NCBI GenBank assembly: GCA_027311065.1
Contig: DAICZP010000073.1
Coordinates: 29,133-93,132 of the forward strand
Length of the DNA stretch: 64,000 nucleotides
From: Thiomonas sp.
Lineage (GTDB): Bacteria; Pseudomonadota; Gammaproteobacteria; Burkholderiales; Burkholderiaceae_C
Direction of reading: 5' to 3'
The translations under genes and the position numbers were made by a program. This document shows, piece after piece, positions 47,242-62,701 of this stretch (positions are counted from its first letter, which is position 1; every line of letters starts with the position of its first letter). Under the pieces are notes generated by a model that was not told where the DNA came from, ran no database searches, and worked only from the letters and a program-made list of their open reading frames with translations.

Positions 47242-47634
47242 TCAGTTGGGCTGATGCCCTGCGCTGCGCGCCGCGTAAATGGCAAGCGCTTCGATCAGCT
47301 CGGGGCTTTCGCCGGCGGCAGGCGAGACCACGATGCGCATCGCAGGATGGCGCTGTTCGGCCTCCTGGACCGCACGCGGAATATCGCGCTTGAGATGGCC
47401 CCCGGCGCCGAGGAACAGCGGGATGAGGTGCAACAGGGCACAGCCCTCGACAGCGGCGGCGTCGAGTGCCTCGGGGAGCAGCGGCGCCATCGTCTCCAGA
47501 TACGCCACGTGGACTGTCCACGTGGGGTGATCGCGGTGGATGCGCGCGCGCACCGAGGCAAATGGCACAGCCCATTCGGGTTCGCGCGACCCGTGTGCCA
47601 GCAGCAGAATGTGTGTTTTGTCGTCGGTTTGCAT
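47242..47634 (-). CDS. cbiX: CbiX/sirohydrochlorin chelatase-like protein
   Basis: ILLLAHGSREPEWAVPF...LHLIPLFLGAGGHLKRDIP. Confidence 0.88.
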   Translation of the reverse strand: MQTDDKTHILLLAHGSREPEWAVPFASVRARIHRDHPTWTVHVAYLETMAPLLPEALDAAAVEGCALLHLIPLFLGAGGHLKRDIPRAVQEAEQRHPAMRIVVSPAAGESPELIEALAIYAARSAGHQPN

Positions 47635-47849
47635 GCCTGCATTATCGCTGCATGGCCCCTACACTCATGCAATCAACTGCCTTGACACCACCTTTTTCAT
47701 GCGTGCCACGGCGCTTCCGGATTCTCCCATGCTGATTCACGAAATTCCTGACGTTGCCGTTTTGCAGCTGGGCCGGCTGCTCCCCGGCCCCGACGGTACC
47801 CTGCGGTCGGGGCCGGCCAACTGGCAGCGGCCGTTGGCGCAGGGCCTGG

Positions 47850-48818
47850 ATGTCCATTCCCGTGCGTGACGCGGCGGTGACATCCCTGCTGCGGCGCGTC
47901 GGGCCGGCGCGCGACTTCCTCATCCTGCTCGCTGGCGGCGCCATGCTCGGCTCTGTGGGGGTGCTGGTGCGGCTGGCCGGGGCAGCCGGCGTCGGCCCGT
48001 TCGCCAGCGCCTTCTGGCGCATGGCGCTTGCGGCTCCCGTGCTTGCGGTCTGGGCCTGGCTGGCCGGAGGCGCTCACGAGGGCCCGGTCTGCGCCGGCGT
48101 TGGCTCGGGGGCGCGTCGTGAGCCCGTTGAAGGAATGCGCGTGCCGTTTCCGCCGTGGTCGGGGGCAGCATTGGTCGCGTTCAGCGCCGCCATGTTCGCC
48201 GGGGATCTCATCCTGTTTCATCTCGGCCTGGTCTGGAGCACGGTTGCCAATGCCACGCTTGAATCCAACCTCGCTCCCGTGGTGATCGTGCTGGGCTTAT
48301 GGGCGGCGACCAGGACGATGCCACCTTCAGCGCTGCTGTTCGGGCTGGTTGCGGCCATGGCGGGCGCATTGCTGATGATCGGTCCGCATTTCGGTGTGCG
48401 TCGCAGCCTGCTTGGCGATGCCTGCGGCTTGGGGTCAGCCTTGTTCTATGCCGCCTATCAAGTGGGTGTGCAGCGCGCCCGGCAGCGCTTTGCGACCCTC
48501 CCCTTGATGGCACTGGTCACCGTTGGCGCTGCGCTCGCGCTGGCGCCTTTCGCTTGGTGGGAGGGACGCTTCTGGCCACGGTCCCCCTTGGGATGGCTCT
48601 GGTTGGCGGGGTTGGCGGTTCTGGCCCAGATCTGTGGGCAGGTTGTGATCGCGTATGCGGTCAAGCATCTCAGTCCGGCACGCGCCTCGATCGGCTTGCT
48701 GGTGCAGCCCGTTACCTCGGCCGTCTATGCCTGGGCGTTGCTGGGCGAGAGGCTGAGCCCGCTGCAGGGCATGGGTGCCATGTTGCTGCTAGGGGGAATT
48801 TATGTATCCAGACGCTGA
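47850..48818 (+). CDS. EamA/DMT-family transporter
   Basis: Multi-TM; HLSPARASIGLLVQPVTSAVYAWALLGERLSPLQGMGAMLLLGGIY. Confidence 0.88.
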   Translation: MSIPVRDAAVTSLLRRVGPARDFLILLAGGAMLGSVGVLVRLAGAAGVGPFASAFWRMALAAPVLAVWAWLAGGAHEGPVCAGVGSGARREPVEGMRVPFPPWSGAALVAFSAAMFAGDLILFHLGLVWSTVANATLESNLAPVVIVLGLWAATRTMPPSALLFGLVAAMAGALLMIGPHFGVRRSLLGDACGLGSALFYAAYQVGVQRARQRFATLPLMALVTVGAALALAPFAWWEGRFWPRSPLGWLWLAGLAVLAQICGQVVIAYAVKHLSPARASIGLLVQPVTSAVYAWALLGERLSPLQGMGAMLLLGGIYVSRR

Positions 48819-48996
48819 GGTTGAGCGCGCGCCAGGCCATTGCGCAGGCATTGCCGCACTGCGTGAAGGAGATTGACGGAACGGGGGCGCGCCCCCATAT
48901 GGGTTGATGCAAGGGTTTCGGCGAGGCCCGATCTCTTTTCGACAATGGTCCGCCATCGGGTGTACCAGGTGTGCAGATTCAAGAAAGCGTCGAGCG

Positions 48997-49935
48997 ATGA
49001 AATTCAAGGATTACTACGAAGTGCTCGGAGTGGCGCGTGGCGCGAGCGACGACGAGATTCGGCGTGCCTATCGAAAACTGGCGCGCAAGTACCACCCGGA
49101 TGTCAGCAAGGAGCGTGACGCGGAAGATCGTTTCAAGGAACTTGGCGAGGCTTACGAGGTTCTCAAGGACCCCGAGAAGCGCGCCGCCTACGATCGGCTG
49201 GGGGCGCGCTGGCAGGGTGGCCAGGAATTCCAGCCGCCACCGGACTGGGGAAGTGGATTTGAATTTTCCGGGCGCCCCGGGACGGCTGGGGCTGGTGCGA
49301 CGTTCAGCGATTTTTTCGAGTCATTGTTCGGCGGAATGGGGGGTGCGGGAGGCCGCGCTGGCATGCGTCAGCGGCCGGCGCAGGCGGCCGCCGATCACCA
49401 CGCGCGCATCGCCATTGACATCGAGGATGCGTTTCAGGGGGCCGACAGGGTCGTGACGCTGCAAAGCCCGGAAACAGGGCCCGGTGGCCAGGTCACGATG
49501 CGCGAACGCAGCCTCCAGGTCCACATTCCGCGAGGTGTGCGCGAAGGCCAGCGTCTGCGGCTGGCCGGGCAGGGGGCACCTTCCGCCGACGGGCGGCGCG
49601 GCGATCTCTACCTCGAAATCCAGTTCAGGCCTCACGCCGTGTACAAGGTCGATGGCCGCGACCTGCATATCGTGCTCCCGGTGGCCCCTTGGGAGGCCGC
49701 TCTTGGGGCACAGGTACCCGTACGCACACCCGGTGGCATGGTTGAAATCACCATCGCTGCCGGGGCGCAGACCGGCCGCAAGTTGCGGCTCAAGGGCCGG
49801 GGCATGCCGGGTACCGAGCCTGGCGATCTGTTCGTTGAGCTTCGCGTGGTCCTGCCGTCGGCCGATGATCCGAAGGCGGCTGAGCTCTATCGCCGCATGG
49901 CCAGGGAACTGAACTTCGATCCACGCAGGAGCTGA
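48997..49935 (+). CDS. cbpA: DnaJ-class chaperone CbpA-like
   Basis: MKFKDYYEVLGVARGASDDEIRRAYRKLARKYHPDVSKE J-domain plus DnaJ C-terminal domain. Confidence 0.93.
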   Translation: MKFKDYYEVLGVARGASDDEIRRAYRKLARKYHPDVSKERDAEDRFKELGEAYEVLKDPEKRAAYDRLGARWQGGQEFQPPPDWGSGFEFSGRPGTAGAGATFSDFFESLFGGMGGAGGRAGMRQRPAQAAADHHARIAIDIEDAFQGADRVVTLQSPETGPGGQVTMRERSLQVHIPRGVREGQRLRLAGQGAPSADGRRGDLYLEIQFRPHAVYKVDGRDLHIVLPVAPWEAALGAQVPVRTPGGMVEITIAAGAQTGRKLRLKGRGMPGTEPGDLFVELRVVLPSADDPKAAELYRRMARELNFDPRRS

Positions 49936-49953
49936 CCGTGCCAGGGCATGAAC

Positions 49954-52554
49954 TCAGCGCGCAAGGGCTTCGAGGAGTTCGCGCTCGAATTCGATCTGCG
50001 TCTTCTCGTTGGCCAGTTCGGGCGATTGCAGCACGAACGTATCCTCGACGCGCTCGCCCAGCGTCATGACCTTGGCCAACTGGACGCTGACCCCGCGCGT
50101 GGCCAGGACCCGGGCGATGGCGTAGAGCAGTCCGGTGCGGTCACTCGCGCGCAGGTTGAGAATCCAGCGTTGCCCACGCTCATCTCCGCGCAGCTCGACA
50201 CGCGGACGGACCGGAAAATGCCGCACGCGTCGCGACACGCGCCCGTGTACTGGCTCGGGTAACGGGCCCCGGGCCGCCAGCGTGCGCCGAAGCTCGACTT
50301 CGACCAGCGAGATCAGGTCACGGTAATGCATCGCGAGGGTCGGCTCGACGACAACGAAGCTGTCCAGCGCCCACCCCGCGCGAGTCGTGTGGACTTTGGC
50401 GTCGAGAATGCTGAAGTTGTGGCTGTCGAAAAAGCCGCAGATGCGGGCGAACAGATCGGGCTGGTCAGGGCAGTACACCATCACCTGCAAGCCGTCGCCG
50501 TGGGGCGCAAGACGCGCGCTGACGACGGGATCGGGGCTGGTGGTGCGACGCATCAGCTGCCGGGTGTGCCACGCGACGTCAGCCGGATCGTGGCGCTGGA
50601 AATAGCTGCTGTCCAGCGTGTCCCAAAGTGCCTTGGAGCCGTGTTCGTCGATGCCATAGAGGTTGAGCAGACGGCGCGCTTCAGTTTGCCGCTGCTGAAG
50701 TTCGGCCTGCGCATTCGGTGCTTGTCCGCCGAGCACGCGCAGCGTGATGCGATAAAGATCTTCGATCAGCTTGGCCTTCCACCCGTTCCAGACTTTCGGG
50801 CTGGTGCCGCGAATGTCGGCCACGGTCAGCAGGTAGAGTGCCGTCAGATGGGGCTCATCGCCGACGTGGGCGGCAAATCGGGTCACGACGTCGGGATCGC
50901 TCAAGTCTTCCTTCTGGGCAACCCGGGACATTTCAAGGTGGCTGCCGACCAGGAAGGCGACGAAATCGCAGTCCTGCCGCGTCAGGCCATGCGTCCGGCA
51001 GAACGCACGCACCTCCGCGGCTCCCAGGGTTGAGTGGTCGCCACCGCGTCCCTTGGCGATGTCATGGAACAAGGCGGCGAGCACCAGGCGCCATGGCTTT
51101 TCCATGCCCGCCGCGAGTTGGGCGCAGAAAGGGTATTCGTGGGCATGCTCGAGAATGAAAAACCGCCGCACGTTGCGCACCACCATCAGAATGTGCTGGT
51201 CGACGGTGTAGACGTGGAACAGGTCATGCTGCATGCGCCCGACAATGCGCCGGAACGGCAGCAGGTAGCGCCCCAGGACACTGGTCCGGTTCATTAGCCG
51301 CAGCGCATGGGTGATGCCCTGCGGCGACTTGATGATGCGCATGAAGGTGGCGCGGCTGCGCGGATCGCGCCGAAACGCGGCGTCCATGTGCACGCGCGCA
51401 TGGTAAAGCGCGCGCAGTGTCGGCGCCGTCAACCCGCGAATGCCCGGCACGCGCGCGAACACCAGAAAGGTTTCGAGAATGGCCGGCGCATCGCGGGTAT
51501 AGAGATCGAGCTCGGCGGGTTCGAGACGCCCATCCTTGTCGACGAAGCGACCGTCCTCCACCCCTTCGACGCCAGTAATCGGACGCCCGTGCTGCGTCGC
51601 GAGCTCCGGCCACAGCCGGGCTTCAATGCTCAGCAGGACGATCTGGTTGAGCTGCTCGACGGCCTTGGCAGCCCAGTAATACTGCTGCATCAGGCATTCA
51701 CCGGCGCGCTTGGTGGGATCGGGCCGGCAGCCGAGGGCCGCCGCCACCGCGGTCTGAAGATCGAAGACGAGCCGGTCTTCGCGACGACCGGCGGCGATGT
51801 GCAAGTGGGCACGGATGCGCTTGAGCGTGCGGGCGTTGGCCTGGATCTTGTCGGCTTCGTAGGCACTGAGCACGCCGCTGGCGCGCAGTTGTCGCCAGGT
51901 GGCTCCGAGGCCTGCCGCACGGCCGGTCCAGAGCAGGGCCTGCAGGTCTCGCAGGCCACCCGGGCTTTCCTTGCAATTCGGTTCAAGCGCGTAGGGCGTA
52001 TTTTCAAACTTTGCGTGCCGTTGCCGCATCTCCAGCTGTTTTGCCTGAAAGAATGCTCGCGGATCCAGGTGACTCTTGAACGCGTGGCGGAAGCGGCGCA
52101 TGAGCGCCGCGTCACCGCAGACGGGTCGGGCTTCCAGCAGGGTGGTTTGCACGGTGACATCGCGTGCGGATTCCTCGATGCACGCCTGCACTGTGCGCAC
52201 GCTCGGACCGATTTCCAGACCCGCGTCCCAGCAGGCGGCGACAAACCGCTCCGCGGCGGCCTGGGTTGCCGGCGGTGACGCGTCCTGGAGCAGGATCAGG
52301 ACGTCGACGTCAGAGTAAGGGTAGAGCTCGCCGCGACCGAATCCCCCGACCGCCATCAAGGCGGCATCGGCAGGCATGCCGGCACGAAGCCACAGTGCGC
52401 GCAGGGCAACATCCGCTGCCTTGCACAGCCCGCGTAGCAGGGGCGTCACCTGTCCGGGATGTGCCTGGAACGTGTCGAGCAGGCTGGACCGGTCGTCGCG
52501 CCAGCGCTGGCGGATGGCGCCCAGCTCCGCGTCGGGTTGCAGCGCCGCGCTCAA
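49954..52554 (-). CDS. glnD: [Protein-PII] uridylyltransferase / UMP-removing enzyme
   Basis: GGFGRGELYPYSDVDVLIL, HD domain (ALFHDIAKGRGGDHS), ACT domains. Confidence 0.96.
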   Translation of the reverse strand: MSAALQPDAELGAIRQRWRDDRSSLLDTFQAHPGQVTPLLRGLCKAADVALRALWLRAGMPADAALMAVGGFGRGELYPYSDVDVLILLQDASPPATQAAAERFVAACWDAGLEIGPSVRTVQACIEESARDVTVQTTLLEARPVCGDAALMRRFRHAFKSHLDPRAFFQAKQLEMRQRHAKFENTPYALEPNCKESPGGLRDLQALLWTGRAAGLGATWRQLRASGVLSAYEADKIQANARTLKRIRAHLHIAAGRREDRLVFDLQTAVAAALGCRPDPTKRAGECLMQQYYWAAKAVEQLNQIVLLSIEARLWPELATQHGRPITGVEGVEDGRFVDKDGRLEPAELDLYTRDAPAILETFLVFARVPGIRGLTAPTLRALYHARVHMDAAFRRDPRSRATFMRIIKSPQGITHALRLMNRTSVLGRYLLPFRRIVGRMQHDLFHVYTVDQHILMVVRNVRRFFILEHAHEYPFCAQLAAGMEKPWRLVLAALFHDIAKGRGGDHSTLGAAEVRAFCRTHGLTRQDCDFVAFLVGSHLEMSRVAQKEDLSDPDVVTRFAAHVGDEPHLTALYLLTVADIRGTSPKVWNGWKAKLIEDLYRITLRVLGGQAPNAQAELQQRQTEARRLLNLYGIDEHGSKALWDTLDSSYFQRHDPADVAWHTRQLMRRTTSPDPVVSARLAPHGDGLQVMVYCPDQPDLFARICGFFDSHNFSILDAKVHTTRAGWALDSFVVVEPTLAMHYRDLISLVEVELRRTLAARGPLPEPVHGRVSRRVRHFPVRPRVELRGDERGQRWILNLRASDRTGLLYAIARVLATRGVSVQLAKVMTLGERVEDTFVLQSPELANEKTQIEFERELLEALAR

Positions 52555-52596
52555 GGTGGGTTTCCTGGACAGGGAGGACGTGCGCGAGCGACAGGC

Positions 52597-53415
52597 TCAG
52601 GCGACCGGGGTCGCTTCACGCACGAAGGTCGGGGGCGGCGGCGTTCCAGCCGAAACGGTCAGCACTTCATAGCCGGTCTCGGTTACCAGAACCATATGCT
52701 CCCACTGCGCCGACAGCGAGCGGTCTTTGGTGACGATGGTCCAGCCGTCGGACATCTCACGGATCTCGCGGCGGCCGGCGTTGATCATCGGCTCGATCGT
52801 GAACACCATGCCCGGTCGGAGTTCCTCGAGGGTTCCCGGTTTTCCGTAATGCAAAACCTGGGGGTCCTCGTGAAATTTGCGGCCGATGCCATGGCCGCAG
52901 AATTCCCGTACCACGCTGTAGCCAGCGGCCTCTGCGAAGGTCTGGATCGCATGGCCGATGTCGCCAAGGCGAGCCCCCGGACGTACCTTCACGATGCCAT
53001 GCCACATGGCCTCGAATGTCACGCGGCACAGTCGCTCGACGTGTGGCGGCACCTTGCCGATCATGAACATGCGGCTGGTGTCCCCGTGCCAGCCATCCTT
53101 GATCACCGTGACATCGATGTTGACGACGTCACCATCCTTGAGTGCGCGGTCATTCGGAATGCCGTGGCACACGACGTGGTTGACAGAGGTGCAGATCGAC
53201 GCAGGGTAGGGGGTGTACCCCGGAGGCGCGTAATTGAGCGGTGCGGGAATCACCTTTTGCACATTGACCTGATAGTCGTGCGCGAGGCGATCGATTTCGC
53301 GGGTCGTGATTCCCGCCTTCACGTGCGGGGTCAGATAGTCAAGGAGCTCGGCGCCCAGGCGCGCTGCGACCTTGAGCTGTTCGATGTCCTGCGTGGTTTT
53401 GATCGTGATACTCAT
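52597..53415 (-). CDS. map: Type I methionine aminopeptidase
   Basis: NHVVCHGIPNDRALKDGDVVNIDVTVIKDGWHGDTSRMF, FCGHGIGRKFHEDPQVLHYG. Confidence 0.97.
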   Translation of the reverse strand: MSITIKTTQDIEQLKVAARLGAELLDYLTPHVKAGITTREIDRLAHDYQVNVQKVIPAPLNYAPPGYTPYPASICTSVNHVVCHGIPNDRALKDGDVVNIDVTVIKDGWHGDTSRMFMIGKVPPHVERLCRVTFEAMWHGIVKVRPGARLGDIGHAIQTFAEAAGYSVVREFCGHGIGRKFHEDPQVLHYGKPGTLEELRPGMVFTIEPMINAGRREIREMSDGWTIVTKDRSLSAQWEHMVLVTETGYEVLTVSAGTPPPPTFVREATPVA

Positions 53416-53536
53416 TCGCACATTATCTCACCGGCGGCGCGAGCGCGCCGCCGCGGGGCGCCGTGGAATCTCGGCCCGACCCTAAAATGGGTGGATGACG
53501 CCGCCGGCATCGACCTGCCAAACTCCGCACACTTCC

Positions 53537-57512
<3,976 letters not shown>

Positions 57513-57520
<8 letters not shown>

Positions 57521-58262
57521 GCGCGCGACATCCGGCGCCAGCAGCACCCGGTTCGGGGGGCTGGACACGCTGCGAGGTTTCGCCATCGCCTGGATGATGG
57601 CTTTCCATTTCAGTTTTGACCTGAATTGGTTCGGTTTCATTCATGTCGATTTGTACCGCGACCCCTTCTGGCTCTACCAGCGCGCGACCATCGTCACCAT
57701 TTTCGTGTTCACGGCCGGGCTGACCCAGGCCTGGGGAGACGCGCGGGCGCGAAGCGAGATGGCCTTTTTGCGACGCTGGGCGCAGATTTTCGGCTGCGGC
57801 CTGCTCGTCGCGGTGGGCAGTTGGATGGCTTTTCCCGACAGCTTCATCTATTTCGGCATTCTCCAGGGCATGGCGGCCATGCTGCTGGTGCATCACCTGT
57901 TGACGCGAAAACTCGGGGCCTGGGTGCTGCTGCTGGTTCCGATCGCGTTGGTCGCGCCACATCTGTGGGGAAGCACCGCGTTCGATGGTCGATGGCTGAA
58001 CTGGACCGGATTGATTGCGCACAAGCCCATCACCGAAGACTACGTACCGCTGCTGCCCTGGTTCGGCGTGTTTGCGCTCGGCGCGGGGGTGGGGTATTTG
58101 CTGCGGCGTGTCGAGTTTCAGCCGGTGGCCGCGCTGCCCACGTGCACAGTGCTGGCGTGGCTGGGACGACGCCCGCTGACCATTTACATGCTGCACCAGC
58201 CGGTGTTGATCGGCGCGCTGTGGGTCATCGTGAAGGTGCTGGCCGCCCTCAGCATTCGATGA
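57513..58262 (+). CDS. DUF1624 / heparan-alpha-glucosaminide acetyltransferase-like membrane protein
   Basis: [31 protein letters not shown]...[21 protein letters not shown] start inferred. Confidence 0.85.
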
Positions 58263-59628
58263 TGTTCACCGCGAGGCCGCCGCGCGCGGTCTCCTTGTAT
58301 TTCGAACGCATGTCGGCGCCGGTTTCACGCATGGTCTTGATGACCTTGTCGAGCGACACGTGGTGCCGGCCGTCGCCGTGCAGTGCCATGCGTGCGGCGT
58401 TGATGGCCTGCACTGCACCCATCGCATTGCGTTCGATACACGGGATCTGCACCAGGCCTCCGACCGGATCGCAAGTGAGTCCGAGGTGGTGCTCCATACC
58501 GATTTCCGCCGCGTTCTCCACCTGCGTGGTGCTGCCCCCGAGCACGGCGCACAGCGCTCCCGCCGCCATGCTGCACGCCACACCGACCTCGCCCTGACAG
58601 CCGACCTCGGCACCTGATATCGATGCGTTTTCCTTGTACAGTAGTGCAATCGCTCCTGCGGTCAGCAAAAAATCGATGATTCCCTGCGGATCCGGGTCAG
58701 GGGTCAGCGCCGCGTAATAGTGCAACACGGAGGGGATGATGCCGGCAGCGCCGTTGGTGGGGGCCGTGACCACCCGGCCGCCAGCGGCGTTTTCCTCGTT
58801 GACGGCGAGCGCCCACAGGTTCACCCAGTCGAGCGCGGCAAGCGGGTCGCCGCCGCGTACGCGCGGACGCGCCTGCAGGGCCTGGAACAGTGCCGGTGCA
58901 CGCCGTCGAACCCCCAGACGCCCGGGGAGCACGCCTTCACTGCGGCATCCCCTGTGCACGCAGCGTCGCATCTCTTCCCAGATGCGCAGCAGTCCGGCGT
59001 CGATATCGGCGTCGGTGCGCCAATGCCGCTCATTGATGCGCATCACGTCGGCGATGGCGCAGCCGAGTCGACGGGCATGCTCCAGCAGCTCGTCCGCGCT
59101 GTGGAACGGAAGCACCGGCGCGATTGATTCGACGTCGGGTACGGCACCAGCCTCCTGCGCCGCGTCGATGACGAAGCCACCGCCGATGGAGTAGTACACA
59201 CGTTCGAGCAGCGGCACCGAGGCAGCATCAAAGGCGGTGAAACGCAGACCGTTCGGGTGCAGGGGCAAGGGGCGGCCGGTCTGGAATCGAAGATCGGTGG
59301 CCAGTTTGAAGGGAATCGCCGTGGAGCCAAGCAGCGACAGCCAGCCTTCGGTGCGCACCGCCTCGATCAGCGCCGGGATCGTGTCGACGTCAACGGTATC
59401 GGGCTCCTTGCCCATCAAACCCAGCAGCACGGCGACATCGGTACCGTGCCCGCGGCCGGTGGCTGCGAGGGATCCGTACAGTCTGCATTCGACCCGCGCG
59501 GTTGATCCCAGCAGGCCCGCATCGCCCAGCGCCAGCGCGAATGTGCGCGCCGCCCGCATTGGCCCCACCGTATGCGAGCTCGATGGCCCGATGCCGATCT
59601 TGAACACGTCGAAAACCGAAACAGACAT
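58249..59628 (-). CDS. sdaA: L-serine ammonia-lyase
   Basis: [70 protein letters not shown]. Confidence 0.96.
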   Translation of the reverse strand: MSVSVFDVFKIGIGPSSSHTVGPMRAARTFALALGDAGLLGSTARVECRLYGSLAATGRGHGTDVAVLLGLMGKEPDTVDVDTIPALIEAVRTEGWLSLLGSTAIPFKLATDLRFQTGRPLPLHPNGLRFTAFDAASVPLLERVYYSIGGGFVIDAAQEAGAVPDVESIAPVLPFHSADELLEHARRLGCAIADVMRINERHWRTDADIDAGLLRIWEEMRRCVHRGCRSEGVLPGRLGVRRRAPALFQALQARPRVRGGDPLAALDWVNLWALAVNEENAAGGRVVTAPTNGAAGIIPSVLHYYAALTPDPDPQGIIDFLLTAGAIALLYKENASISGAEVGCQGEVGVACSMAAGALCAVLGGSTTQVENAAEIGMEHHLGLTCDPVGGLVQIPCIERNAMGAVQAINAARMALHGDGRHHVSLDKVIKTMRETGADMRSKYKETARGGLAVNIIEC

Positions 59629-59663
59629 GGTTGGATATCCCTGGACGCAGCGCCCGTTGCAGT

Positions 59664-60749
59664 TCAGGCCGCCACTGCGCATGCATTGGCGAGATCGGAT
59701 GCGAATGCGTCCACGGTCTCGGGCAGGGTGTCCCATGCGCACATCAGTCGGCAGCCACCACCGGCAATGAACTCATAGAACTTCCACCCGGCCGCGTGCA
59801 GCCTGGTGATGACTGCCGCGGGGAGCTGGGCGAACACCGCGTTCGCCTGGGTCGGATAGAGCACCCGGACACCCGGCAGATGGTGAATGGCCGCATGCAA
59901 GCGTTGCGCCATCGCGTTGGCGTGGCGGGCGTTACGGAGCCAGGTGTCATGCTCGAGCATGCCGACCCAGGGGGCCGAGATGAAGCGCATCTTGGATGCA
60001 AGTTGGCCGGCCTGCTTCACACGCCACGCGAAATCCACTGACAGATCACGGTCGAAAAACACCACGGCCTCGCCCACTGGAAGCCCGTTCTTGGTGCCTC
60101 CGAAGCACAGCACGTCGACCCCGGCACGCCAGGTGATTTCCGACGGATGCACGTCCAGGGAGGCCACGGCATTGGCGAAGCGCGCTCCGTCCATGTGCAG
60201 TTTCAGGTGCCGACGCTTGGCGATGGCTGCGATCGCGCGAACCTCTTCCACCGAGTAAACCGTACCGACCTCGGTCGACTGGGTGATCGATACGACTTTG
60301 GGCTTTGGATAATGGATGTCGCTGCGGCGGTTGACCATGTACTCCACGGCATCCGGCGTGAGCTTGCCCAGACGCGAAGCTTCGTCGTCCCCTTCGGCGA
60401 CAAGCAGCTTGGAACCGTTCGAGAAAAACTCCGGTCCGCCGCATTCGTCGGTTTCGATGTGTGCCATGGGCGCGCAAATCACGCTGTGGTAACTCTGGCA
60501 CAAGGACGCCAGGGCGAGGGAGTTCGCCGCGGTGCCGTTGAACACGTAATACACATCGCAATCGGTCTGGAACAGATCACGGAGCATATCGGTCGAGCGC
60601 GCAGTCCACGCATCGTCGCCGTAAGCCGGCTGGTGGCCACTGCCATTGGCGTCGAGAATGGACTGCAGGGCTTCGGGGCAGATTCCGGCGAGGTTGTCGC
60701 TGGCGAACTGCTGTCGCGTGGGGAGGGACGTGAGAGTGGATGTGCTCAT
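59664..60749 (-). CDS. ltaE: Low-specificity L-threonine aldolase
   Basis: [15 protein letters not shown]...[18 protein letters not shown]...[12 protein letters not shown]. Confidence 0.9.
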   Translation of the reverse strand: MSTSTLTSLPTRQQFASDNLAGICPEALQSILDANGSGHQPAYGDDAWTARSTDMLRDLFQTDCDVYYVFNGTAANSLALASLCQSYHSVICAPMAHIETDECGGPEFFSNGSKLLVAEGDDEASRLGKLTPDAVEYMVNRRSDIHYPKPKVVSITQSTEVGTVYSVEEVRAIAAIAKRRHLKLHMDGARFANAVASLDVHPSEITWRAGVDVLCFGGTKNGLPVGEAVVFFDRDLSVDFAWRVKQAGQLASKMRFISAPWVGMLEHDTWLRNARHANAMAQRLHAAIHHLPGVRVLYPTQANAVFAQLPAAVITRLHAAGWKFYEFIAGGGCRLMCAWDTLPETVDAFASDLANACAVAA

Positions 60750-60952
60750 GGTTGAGAGGGCTTCAGGGTATTGGGGATAGGCTATCCATTCGACCCTGAA
60801 TCCGCCGGCGCTTCAAGCCTTGCGACAAATGACCCGTTCAGGCACGTGTTCAGGCACGTGTCTGGTACGAAACCTGACCAGTGCCAGGGATGCCAGTCGC
60901 GACGGCCCGGGCGTAGCTACCATGCAGGTGTGATTGGACGAAGGAACCACCC

Positions 60953-61393
60953 ATGCTGCTCGAGGCTTTGCTGGCATTTGCTCACATTTCGTCGGTCCTG
61001 TTGCTGGTGGTATTCCTGTCCGCGAAAACGGCTGTGCTCCACGCCGATGTTGCCGGGCCGCGGCCGGGTGTGGCGTGGCTGGCACGCCTGCGGCGCCTGG
61101 ACGGCTGGACCTGGGTGGGGTTCACGGCGATTGCCGTCTCCGGGGCTGCGAGGGTGCTGTGGGGAGCCAAGGGGTGGCATTGGTATGTCGCCAACCCCTT
61201 GCTCTGGGTCAAGATCGCTCTGTTCGCCGCCATGGTTGCGATGGCACCGGGGGCATCGCGTGAACTGGCACGTTGGCAGGACGTAGCGGCAGGCGCGGAT
61301 GCGCTGCGCGCCCATCGCAAGCGCCTCATGTGGCAGGCGCACCTGATGGTGCTCATTCCCCTGTTTGGCTGCCTGCTGGCGTACGGTTTCTGA
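60953..61393 (+). CDS. DUF2214-like membrane protein
   Basis: MLLEALLAFAHISSVLLLVVFLSAKTAVLHADV...RLRRLDGWTWVGFTAIAVSG. Confidence 0.8.
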   Translation: MLLEALLAFAHISSVLLLVVFLSAKTAVLHADVAGPRPGVAWLARLRRLDGWTWVGFTAIAVSGAARVLWGAKGWHWYVANPLLWVKIALFAAMVAMAPGASRELARWQDVAAGADALRAHRKRLMWQAHLMVLIPLFGCLLAYGF

Positions 61394-61584
61394 CGTTGGC
61401 GCCGTTGTCCGGGCGGGCGAGGACGATGCCCGCCGAAACGACATCAAACATCGCGGCTGCGCAGTGAAGCCGCCTCGACGCATCTGGCGATGCAGCGAGT
61501 GACCGGTGAGACCTGACCCGGTGCAACCCACCGTGACAATCCCGCGCGCATCGCCGGGGGAACCGGGAATGCGCGCGACTTCGA

Positions 61585-62373
61585 TTACTGCGTGATCTTT
61601 GCTGCCGCCAACAGTTGTTGTTGATACTTCTGCACGGTTTCGCGTTGCAATTCCTGCGCGATCTGCGGCTTGAGTTGGTCCAGGGTCGGCGGCTTTGCCG
61701 GGCGGGTCTTTTCCAGCTTGATCACATGCCAGCCGAACTGCGTCTGCACCGGGGTTGTGGTGTATTGACCTGGCTTGAGCTTGGCCAATGCCGCGGCGAA
61801 TGGCGGCACGTAGTTCGCCGGGGTGGACCAGCCAAGCTGACCACCGTTGGCGGCGGATCCGGTGTCCTTGGAGTCCTTCTTCGCCAGTTCGGAGAATTTC
61901 GCGCCCTTCTTCAGCTGGGCGATGATGTCCTTGGCCTCTTTTTCAGTCGGCACCAGGATATGTTCGGCTTCATATTCGGTCGTGCCGAACGATTTGACAA
62001 ACTCATCGTACTTTGCCTTGACCTGCGCGTCGGTCACCGGATGCTTTTTCAGATACTCACCGAACAGCGTGTTGATGAGGATGTTCTCGCGCTGGGCCTG
62101 GATCTCCTGCTCGACGTCCTTGCGCTTGTCGATGCCATCCTTTTCGGCCTGCTGCACCACCACGGCGCGCAGGATCAGTTCCTTTTTGACCTGATCCTTG
62201 AGTTCCGGTGTGGCGGGGCGGCCGGATTGCTGCGCGACACTGGCGGCGACGGCGTCGACCGTCGCTTGGGCAATGGGTTGACCGTTGACGGTGACGGCAG
62301 TCTGCGCGTGGGCGCCTGCCGCCATGATCAGCGCGAGAACGGCCGGAATGAGCTTCAGCTTGGGTTGGGACAT
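61585..62373 (-). CDS. Parvulin-type peptidyl-prolyl isomerase (PpiC/PrsA-like)
   Basis: AEHILVPTEKEAKDIIAQLKKGAKFSELAKKDSKDTGSAANGGQLGW...TQFGWHVIKLEKTRPAK. Confidence 0.94.
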   Translation of the reverse strand: MSQPKLKLIPAVLALIMAAGAHAQTAVTVNGQPIAQATVDAVAASVAQQSGRPATPELKDQVKKELILRAVVVQQAEKDGIDKRKDVEQEIQAQRENILINTLFGEYLKKHPVTDAQVKAKYDEFVKSFGTTEYEAEHILVPTEKEAKDIIAQLKKGAKFSELAKKDSKDTGSAANGGQLGWSTPANYVPPFAAALAKLKPGQYTTTPVQTQFGWHVIKLEKTRPAKPPTLDQLKPQIAQELQRETVQKYQQQLLAAAKITQ

Positions 62374-62392
62374 GACTGGGAGTTGGAAGGTT

Positions 62393-62701
62393 TCAGATTC
62401 CGGAAGGCGGGCACAGATGCAGTGGCATCAAACGCGATGCCTCGTCCGGTGTTCGCAGTTCTGCCGAAAGTGCGTGGATGTCGGTTGGAAACATCGAAGC
62501 CAGGGCATCATACACGAGGCGATGTCGCGCGGGCCTTGACAAACCCGCGAAGCGGATGCTCGTGACGCTGACATGGAAATGGCTGCCACGCGCATCATGG
62601 CCGCCATGACCGAGGTGGCGGTGAGATTCGTCGGTGACCACGACCCGGTCGCCGGGGAACGCAGCGCCCAACAGCTGTTCAATGCGTGCGCGTCTGCTCA
62701 T
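62393..62701 (-). CDS. BolA-family protein
   Basis: VVVTDESHRHLGHGGHDARGSHFHVSVTSIRFAGLSRPARHRLVYDAL. Confidence 0.92.
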   Translation of the reverse strand: MSRRARIEQLLGAAFPGDRVVVTDESHRHLGHGGHDARGSHFHVSVTSIRFAGLSRPARHRLVYDALASMFPTDIHALSAELRTPDEASRLMPLHLCPPSGI